A DNA stretch of 27,280 nucleotides from positions 1-27,280 of the forward strand of contig JABUQX010117096.1 in the NCBI GenBank assembly GCA_015478945.1, written 5' to 3'. Below the pieces are notes generated by a model. It worked only from the letters and a program-made list of their open reading frames with translations, was not told the DNA's origin and made no database searches. The translations under genes were made by a program, and so were the position numbers. The stretch comes from Trachelipus rathkii. Lineage: Eukaryota > Arthropoda > Malacostraca > Isopoda > Trachelipodidae. This document shows positions 21,281 through 27,280 of the stretch, piece by piece (the first letter of the stretch is position 1; the number at the start of each line of letters is the position of its first letter).

Positions 21281-23649
21281 TTCTCGGGAGGCGCCTACCT
21301 GACCGCTCTCGGCAGTGGGAGAACGCCCTGCTCGCTTATACGCTTAGACGTGATTTATAGTATGAGCCGGAGCGAAACACCACGGAAATCCGTCTTGCAT
21401 ACGAGTAATATCACATAACTGGTTTAAGAGATGGCTCGTACCATATAGACTGAGGGGGAATAGGCTAAGTACCACGGATCAGTCCACATCGTCTGACTCG
21501 TACCGCGTTCTGACGTCACTGATATTTGCATCTTCCACTGGTGCCCTCCGCTGGTTTGACAGTCCTTGATTGAAGACAGATAGGATCCCGTGTACTTAGC
21601 GGCGGACGCGAGTGTTCTCCGCTGATGTTCGCGCTAGTAGTTAACCTAAACTGCTGGTGGGGCTGTAGCCAGTCGCGCAGCCTGACTTATACCAAGGGGT
21701 TTTTAAGCCGCAGGTGGGAGCCGTAAGTCTCAGGACCCTGGGGTCGCATCGACCGCTCTTCATGCATGTTATGCGCCGTAACGTCTTGTATGCTTTGGCT
21801 GAAGCGGACGTTGAAGAGTATCGCTCGACTAGACATACGAGAAGTAGGTGTTGACGAAAGCTTTTATAACACACTCCGAGTGAGATATACCTAGATACGT
21901 GTCAGCCGCGGTTTCGACGGTTAATATGCAACTTTTTTGAAAAAGGCTGAGAGCACTTCGATATAGCGAGTCTAGTGAATAATCGAGATCTATGAACGCC
22001 ACGAATGGTATACCGGTAGGTTAACGTACCAGAGCACTTTACCGCTCCTCCTAACACCGTGGTGTAAAGTTCGTAGGTCGCGAGCGTGTATTTAGAATAC
22101 GTGCTACCTTGCCACCACTTAAGTTTGATTGGTGTAGTCCCGCCCGAAAGGGGGGTAATCGTCACGATTTGAGGACGAGGTATTACTGTTCTTTGAATAT
22201 TGGGAGGTGCGTTTCTGAGCGCATCATTATCTGACTAGCTGTGCACGTCGCATCTTCAATCCTTAAACAGTGGTGATGGTGGGATAGAACGAGGGTCAAT
22301 GGCTACCACCGGACGATGGCAGCGATCGCCGGGTGAATTATGCTTATAATTTCAGATCGATGTGAGTCTCGAATATTCAATTCTTCTGTACCGGAGGGTG
22401 CAAGTGATGGCGATTTAAAGTGCTTTGCATGGTAGGGTACCGGCGAGGAAGGACTCTCTAGGAGCGAGCTCTCCCCATAGACAGTTTTCCTTGCAGAGGT
22501 TTAATTTTCATCTTCGTCAAATTCGCAACAAACAGGCGACTCCACGCTTCTAGAGATGCGAAACGCTTTTTACTCGGATGCCCGTCTGAACTGAGGTTCC
22601 TTGCACGTGGTTGATAGGAGATTGATCTCTTAGCACATGTTAGGCATCTAGAGCGCGACGCATCTTCATGTTCGCGAACTGAGATCTTTCATCGCTCTAG
22701 CGGACATGCCTTAACATAGCGGAAGAGTCGAGTTTATCCTACTATCCGAATCATGGTTCTTTTCCTCTACGCCTCTTAACCCTCGTCCCGCCGTTTCCGG
22801 AGCCGTTAAGTTGTCTCCGTTGTTCCTATAACGCCACATCGATGAGTCCAGGTGATTGTCCTTTAACAGCTTCTCTTCGTCTGCTTGCGCCAGCAGTGCC
22901 TGTGCCACCTTCAAGTCTTCTACATTGTAGTTAGGGCTCCTCCCGTAGGGGGCATGAAGCATTCCTTTGTCTAACTACTCCTTCTCGCGGGGGAACTCGC
23001 CTCTAGTAGAGAAATGATGATAATTACACCGCTCTGGTGTGGTGAGTGCAAAAAATGTTCTGAGATTAGATAACTTATGGCAGCATTGCGATCACTTAGG
23101 CTCGGCGCTCATGCATTTCATTTGGGCGCAGCCCCTTACTGAGTCTATGTCACTTTCATGGGAGGTGAGGTGAACCCTAAGTAGGTATTCGTCCTGCAGC
23201 GAACAGCTCCGATATTATTACCGCGCGATAACAAGGGCGCGAGGGAACAAACCCAATTAATCAATCTTGCGTAAGGATATCGGCGCTGAGAGTCTCGGTG
23301 TGTCGCCTGTCCCGTCACAACTCGGGTATTGGTATATGTCTTGTTGCGCTCTGCGCTGTCAATCGAGTTTGCCGCTGTAGATACGTCCGCGAGTACGTGC
23401 CCTCCGAAGTGCAGACCGTTTCCACTACCGTCTTTTAACGGCGTTCGTGAAGACGAGACTGCAACACAGAGACATCCACGACATCCACAAAAACCCCACA
23501 CTTACTAAAGTATGACATAAGGTTGTCGAAGCGGATCTTTCCCTGAGACCATTGGATTGAAGTTCGCCGTTTATATAGGTGCCCCGCTTAGTGCTCCGTC
23601 AATGGACTGCCGCGGATATACTCCTTTACTAATTGAGCAAGAAGAATTA
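21281..23649. other. Long scrambled interval
   Basis: Balanced-composition sequence where RNase H and the N-terminal part of integrase of element A might be expected. Open frames at 21641-21874, 21902-22165, 22711-22962 and 23145-23501 are all on the minus strand, have no motifs, and are treated as chance. No RNA gene or repeat boundary was recognised. Confidence 0.35.
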
Positions 23650-24679
23650 CTGTTACCAATAGAAGTATCACATTATATGCATTGAAGCATACCTTTTGGC
23701 GAGCGACTTGTCAATGTTTTCTGGTGTTACTCGGAGGGTCTGCTAAACATCGAGTGACCGGGAGCTGATCCTTTGTTGCGTCAACCCTCCAAAGTACCAG
23801 ATAAGTGAACCCCATATCTTCTCCCTGAATCGTGGTGCCACAGCACAGGTGCCAGAGGTGGAAGGAGGTCAAGATCCTGCAGTATTGGTTATTTGTCTAT
23901 TGTGCAGTCCACTGTCCCATTTCTCCCATTGACCTCGTCCATCTCCACTCGCACATTTTCAAGCAAACTTTCTGCATGCTCGTACTCCTATCTTCCGACG
24001 ATCTCTGGGCTTAGCTCGCTGCGCTCTCATGTGTAGCCCTGGTGCCCAGCTGTAAGTATAACTGCAACCAGAAGACCTCGTCGATTTTGATTCGACGATC
24101 TCCCGCAGCCCAGATAGGTTGGTCTACTTCGGATGACGTAAACCGTTCCGCAGTCCTTTGTGGGGAGACTGCTGGTTCGTCCCGCTGTGACGGCTCGATT
24201 GGTTGTTAGAGAAGTTGACATTTATTGCACAGACACAGGGTATTGGTTTATCCCATTTTGGCTCGACTTTCCATCTAAATAATCACACGCGGGCATTCCC
24301 CACAGCCGCTGTCTGATAACGGTGATTATTGCGCATAAAGCAGGTCTAGCCAGGCTTTTCGTTCGTGTGTTCGATAATGTCTAAGTTTTGTTGTTGTATT
24401 TCGCATCGCGGTCTGACGACCGCTTTCGAGGAGGTCTTAACGAGAGTTTGGTTATTCCAATCCTTCCGACATTCTCTCTCAATACTGAGCGGTAAATTTC
24501 GAGCCATATGCCAAATGATACCGGAGTACAGAGAGGGTCAAATCTGTAACTCTGTTGCAAACTTACGGAGTTTGGTGCAGAATAAATCCTGTTTTCCGGA
24601 TACCGAGTTGCCCTCAGGCCGTGATTTTGGTTATAATAATACGTGGCCCATTCTGCAGAAAGGCGACGCCTAGCGAGGT

Positions 24680-25120
24680 TTTATTAAAAAGAGCGGCATG
24701 ATCTTTTGCTCAAAGAAATCCGTTTGTTGCAACAATGATTGGAGGGCACCTTCTTCTAAATTTGTCCCCGTCCCATTATAAAGGGGGATAAGTTGCTTTA
24801 TAAAACCATCTTCCAGGTGGGATTTGGTCACCAAACAATTTAAACGCCGATATACTGGTCCTTTTGTTGTTCTCAGGGTGTATTCTAATAGTCTGTCATA
24901 TGTTATTTCCCGCTATCCTCTGGAGCCTCAAAGTAAAGAGGTAACCGCACATTATTCGCAGTTACGGCCGTGGGTGGATGTTCCTGAATATTTGAGGAAA
25001 AACCACTATTTTAAGACCTTACTGTTGCATTCAGATGATGGGTGCGAGGAGGAAGTTAGGGAGGTACGTGAGATTTTGTCACCAGAGAAGCGAAAGGAAA
25101 AAACGCCAAAACAAGTTTGG
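24680..25120 (+). CDS. pol: Pol C-terminal region after the integrase core, element A (partial)
   Basis: The clean open stretch runs from 24824 (codon TTG, so not a true start) to a TGA at 25121-25123. It shows K.F+RRYTGPFVVLRV, then SLSYVIS, and HYSQLRPW. This is the integrase C-terminal pattern 'K....Y.GPF.V.......Y.+.......K.VH...L+PW' of Ty3/gypsy elements, which binds DNA during integration. The tail (DDGCEEEVREVREIL) is acidic and charged. Reading continues in another frame from 25117 without a plausible start, so the stop is probably a frame break inside one pol tail. The minus-strand copy at about 26380-25960 has the same sequence with more indels. Confidence 0.75.
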
Positions 25121-25273
25121 TGACAGAGGAGCCGAATTTATTCGATGCCGTGGAGTTGGAGGAAGAAGAACAGGATTTCCTGGGGTTTGAGGCCTCCCCA
25201 TTTTCGTGTGATGAATATTCTGCTCTGCACGACTTGGCTGAGAGTCAAGAGCGGTTAGACGCGATGATGAAGC

Positions 25274-25447
25274 CTGTAGTGTTAGAGCAAGTACAACACC
25301 TCAGTGGCGGTGTGGCAAAACTCATTGAGGAGTCGTTCTCCAGTCCCAGTCCGAGTCGATCCTCTGTAGTGTTAGATCAGGTACAACACCTTAGTGGCAG
25401 TGTGGCAAAACTCATTGAGGAGTCGTTCTCTATTCCGAGTCGATCCT
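25274..25447 (+). repeat. Tandem duplication of an 84-90 bp unit in the pol tail
   Basis: Copy 1 is 25274-25363 (90 bp) and copy 2 is 25364-25447 (84 bp), differing by a 6-base deletion and several substitutions. The unit length is a multiple of three, so the frame is kept. Both copies are recognisable in the inverted arm near 25825-25650. Confidence 0.9.
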
Positions 25448-25532
25448 CCGTTGTTGGTTCTACCAACAATCACGGTCGCATTGATCCTATTGAGGAGGGT
25501 TTTATTGAGTCTGCGAGTTCGGAGTCCCGATT

Positions 25533-25560
25533 GTGGATTCCTATGTCCATAGGAATCCAC
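25533..25560. other. Centre of the palindrome
   Basis: GTGGATTCCTATG, then TC, then CATAGGAATCCAC. The arms are perfectly complementary for 139 bases (25407-25545 with 25548-25686), separated by only 2 bases. A near-zero spacer is characteristic of fold-back structures. Confidence 0.95.
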
Positions 25561-26965
25561 AATCGGGACTCCGAACTCGCAGACTCAATAAAACCCTCCT
25601 CAATAGGATCAATGCGACCGTGATTGTTGGTAGAACCAACAACGGAGGATCGACTCGGAATAGAGAACGACTCCTCAATGAGTTTTTGCCACACTGCATA
25701 AGGTGTTGTACCTGAATCTAACCTACAAGCAGGTCGAACTTCGGACTGGAAAGAACCGACTCTCAATGGTTGCAACGCACTGAGGTGTTTGTATTGCTTC
25801 TCTCAGGCTTCATCATCGTTAAACGCTTTGACTTTCAGCAGCCTGCAGAGCAGAAATATTCATCACGAATGGAGGCTCAAACCCAGAATCCTGTTCTTCG
25901 ACTCCAATCACGATGAATAAATGGCTCCTTTATCACCAAACTCACTCTCCTTGTGTTCCTGCTAATCAGATATCACTGTATTCCTAGACTTTCTCCGACC
26001 ATCATCTGATCAAAAGAGTAAGAATATGTTTAAATAGTGTTTTTCTCAACATAATTCGGAACATCAAACGGGTAACGCGAATATGTGCGTTACTCTTTAC
26101 TTTGAGGCTCAGAGGATAGCGGAAATAAATTGACAGACTATTGAATACTACCTGAGAACCAAAAGTGACAGTATATCGGCGTTTAAACGTTGTTTTGACA
26201 AATCCCCCTGGAAGATTGGTTTTAAGCCTTTATCCCCCTTTATTATCTGGAGGAATTTGAAGAAGGTTTCCCTCAATAATTGTTTGCAGACAAGGATTTC
26301 TGGCAAAAAGTATGCGCTCTTTTTAATAAAACCTGCTAGTGTGCTTAATGGCCAGAAGCCACGTATTATTTAATCAAAGAAAAAATTAGGGCCTGCAGGC
26401 AATGGTATCCCAGAAAGGATTTCTTGCACAACATCCGTAGGTTGCAACAGAGTATGATTGACTCTCTGTAACTCCGGTTAACAGTGTAGCATACGAACGT
26501 AGTCATTACTGGATTGATCATGATACGAAATACAAACCTAGGTAGACGGAGTTCAAACGGTTCTCATGAATTCAGGCCTCTTCGCTAAGCAACCGGTCAG
26601 AGGGATGTATTGGCAGGAGGTCAGCAACTTGTACTTAATGCATTCGCCACAGCAATACTAGTCTTCTTGACAAGTGGTACCACTGAAATAAATTTTGAAA
26701 AGTGATCAATGGCCACAAAACAATAACCATTATTACCTCTTGACCGTGGCAACTGGAGCAAATCCACTGCCAACAAATCAAAAGGATGATTTGAAGTAAT
26801 TTTTAGGAGTGGTGGTTTCACACTATTTGGATTGGTCTTGTTCTGCTGACAATGTGGACAACTTCTACACACATCAGCCACAACTTGCACCACCCTCGGA
26901 TTCCACAAGTCTTCGTATATGAGAGAGATTAACTTATTCCTTCCCAAATGACCATACTCATAATG
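25548..26965 (-). repeat. Right arm of large inverted repeat
   Basis: The minus-strand copy of the left arm, identical over the first 139 bases and then increasingly indel-laden to about 26620. There it changes into clean integrase coding sequence. It probably runs to the end of the window. Over the first 1016 left-arm bases (back to 24529) the right arm has about 921, so it is net shorter by about 9 percent, mainly through single-base losses. Confidence 0.8.
25760..26620 (-). pseudogene. Degraded copy of integrase C-terminal part and pol tail
   Basis: Reading the minus strand downstream of the clean integrase frame, the sequence corresponds to about 24400-25310 on the plus strand, but with single-base indels roughly every 10-15 bases, so no frame stays open. 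For example, the GPF region near 26180-26120 keeps most bases of the plus copy (TTTAAACGCCGATATACTG shared) yet changes frame repeatedly. Substitutions are fewer than indels in the best-aligned part. Confidence 0.75.
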
Positions 26966-27262
26966 AATCTGACAGACTACAGCAATCAAATATGAAAAGG
27001 GAATTATATATTTCCTACGGTCCCCCGAATTGAGGCATAATATATCACCCTCCAAGGAAAGCTTATCACCCACCGGCTTAAATAGACTTAAGGTCTTATC
27101 CCACTGCGGAACTGGGGTTTGAGTTTTAACCACCCTAACAAGTTTCCTCAGAGTTGGATCCTGTTTTTGCTCTCTCAAAATAACCTCACTGTCTATAGTA
27201 GAGTTAGACACTAGATTATGATCTACGTCAGATGAAATATTAAGACTCTGAACCTTTACCAT
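26621..27262 (-). CDS. pol: Integrase zinc finger and start of catalytic core, element A pol (partial)
   Basis: This frame of 213 codons reads from 27262 down to 26621. Its first ATG is internal to pol, and the upstream part lies beyond the window edge. Residues 100-138 form the HHCC zinc finger: H100, H105 (HYEYGHLG), then C135 and C138 (CPHC). DLLAVDLLQLP at 162-172 holds the first catalytic Asp (D167) of the DDE core, followed by NNGYCFVAIDHFSKFISVVP, typical of Ty3/gypsy integrase. The enzyme inserts element cDNA into host DNA in the nucleus. The frame ends at TGA soon after ANAL, before the second Asp and Glu. The continuation (about 26620-26390) is degraded by indels. Opposite orientation to the gag at 13.4 kb is explained by the palindrome. 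Confidence 0.9.
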   Translation of the reverse strand: MVKVQSLNISSDVDHNLVSNSTIDSEVILREQKQDPTLRKLVRVVKTQTPVPQWDKTLSLFKPVGDKLSLEGDILCLNSGDRRKYIIPFSYLIAVVCQIHYEYGHLGRNKLISLIYEDLWNPRVVQVVADVCRSCPHCQQNKTNPNSVKPPLLKITSNHPFDLLAVDLLQLPRSRGNNGYCFVAIDHFSKFISVVPLVKKTSIAVANALSTSC

Positions 27263-27280
27263 ATTTACCTGGCGATTGCC

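Larger units (their letters stand above)
23650..25545 (+). repeat. Left arm of large inverted repeat (integrase to pol tail of element A)
   Basis: Reverse-complement comparison with the right arm gives collinear matches. 25407-25545 is identical to 25548-25686. About 24824-25400 matches with scattered indels. At about 24529-24820 many words such as GGTTTTATTAAAAAGAGCG and TAAAGGGGGATAA are shared. At about 23868-23910 the sequence aligns to the integrase core (ATTGGTTATTTGT against the right arm's ATGGTTATTGTTT). About 23660-23760 aligns weakly to the integrase zinc-finger region. Between 23910 and 24529 the left arm has about 390 bases more than the right arm. Confidence 0.7.
25117..25623 (+). 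pseudogene. Acidic pol tail with 30-residue tandem repeat, running into the palindrome centre
   Basis: The frame begins at TTG (25117), overlapping the end of the previous frame, and probably continues it. The first part is acidic (VELEEEEQDFLGFEA). Two tandem copies of a 30/28-residue unit follow (25274-25363 and 25364-25447), sharing QVQHLSG.VAKLIEESFS and PSRSS. Then comes SSVVGSTNNHGRIDPIEEGF. At codon 143 (about 25545) the reading crosses the palindrome centre, and the last 26 codons are simply the antisense strand of the preceding sequence. The true C-terminus is therefore not represented. No function is known for the repeat; long disordered tails after integrase are common in this superfamily. 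Confidence 0.7.

Noticed and set aside
1..27280. CRISPR arrays, tRNA or rRNA genes, bacterial operons
   Set aside because: No regularly spaced direct repeats, no cloverleaf with TTC box seen, no ribosome-binding-site-linked gene series. The content is eukaryotic retroelement and simple repeat.

Overview
This window looks like repeat-dominated eukaryotic DNA, probably from an invertebrate and perhaps an arthropod. That inference rests on the kinds of retroelement present, the long TA microsatellites, and the lack of any bacterial-style gene organisation. I see no intact host gene. Nearly everything recognisable is retrotransposon sequence, and most of it is broken by frequent small insertions and deletions. 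Many open frames in the AT-rich tracts are chance.

Layout. (1) About 100-2160 (+) is a frame-broken relic of a non-LTR retrotransposon, reverse transcriptase (RT) followed by RNase H. Protein words can be followed in order by switching frame. (2) About 2160-11500 is AT-rich sequence with several (TA)n tracts, two copies of a palindromic CCGAATATTCGG-type repeat, long strongly G-depleted stretches, and on the minus strand near 10.64-11.06 kb a second non-LTR RT relic of a different type. (3) 11508-13310 is a well-defined 1.8 kb LTR (TGTAA...TTACA), set against a TA microsatellite and followed by a primer-binding-site-like sequence and a gag gene (13399-about 15064), here called element A, of Ty3/gypsy type. 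(4) About 15.1-23.6 kb is scrambled sequence of balanced composition. Only patches suggest Ty3/gypsy pol domains (RNase H, integrase, RNase H, RT). Their order does not fit one element, so nested insertions are suspected. (5) From about 23.65 kb to the window end is a large inverted repeat centred at 25546-25547. The left arm carries integrase to pol-tail sequence on the plus strand. The right arm carries the same sequence on the minus strand, with a clean integrase reading frame at 27262-26621.

The most striking structure is this palindrome: 139 bp perfect arms with a 2-base centre, and arms that can be followed for more than 1.4 kb. Away from the centre the arms differ mainly by single-base indels. 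That pattern is more typical of uncorrected long-read sequence in a fold-back chimera than of evolutionary divergence. A genuine palindromic rearrangement is not excluded. Inside the LTR, two diverged copies of a repeat each keep a hairpin with an 8-base loop and a compensatory A-T to G-C change. That is the best candidate here for an undescribed functional element.
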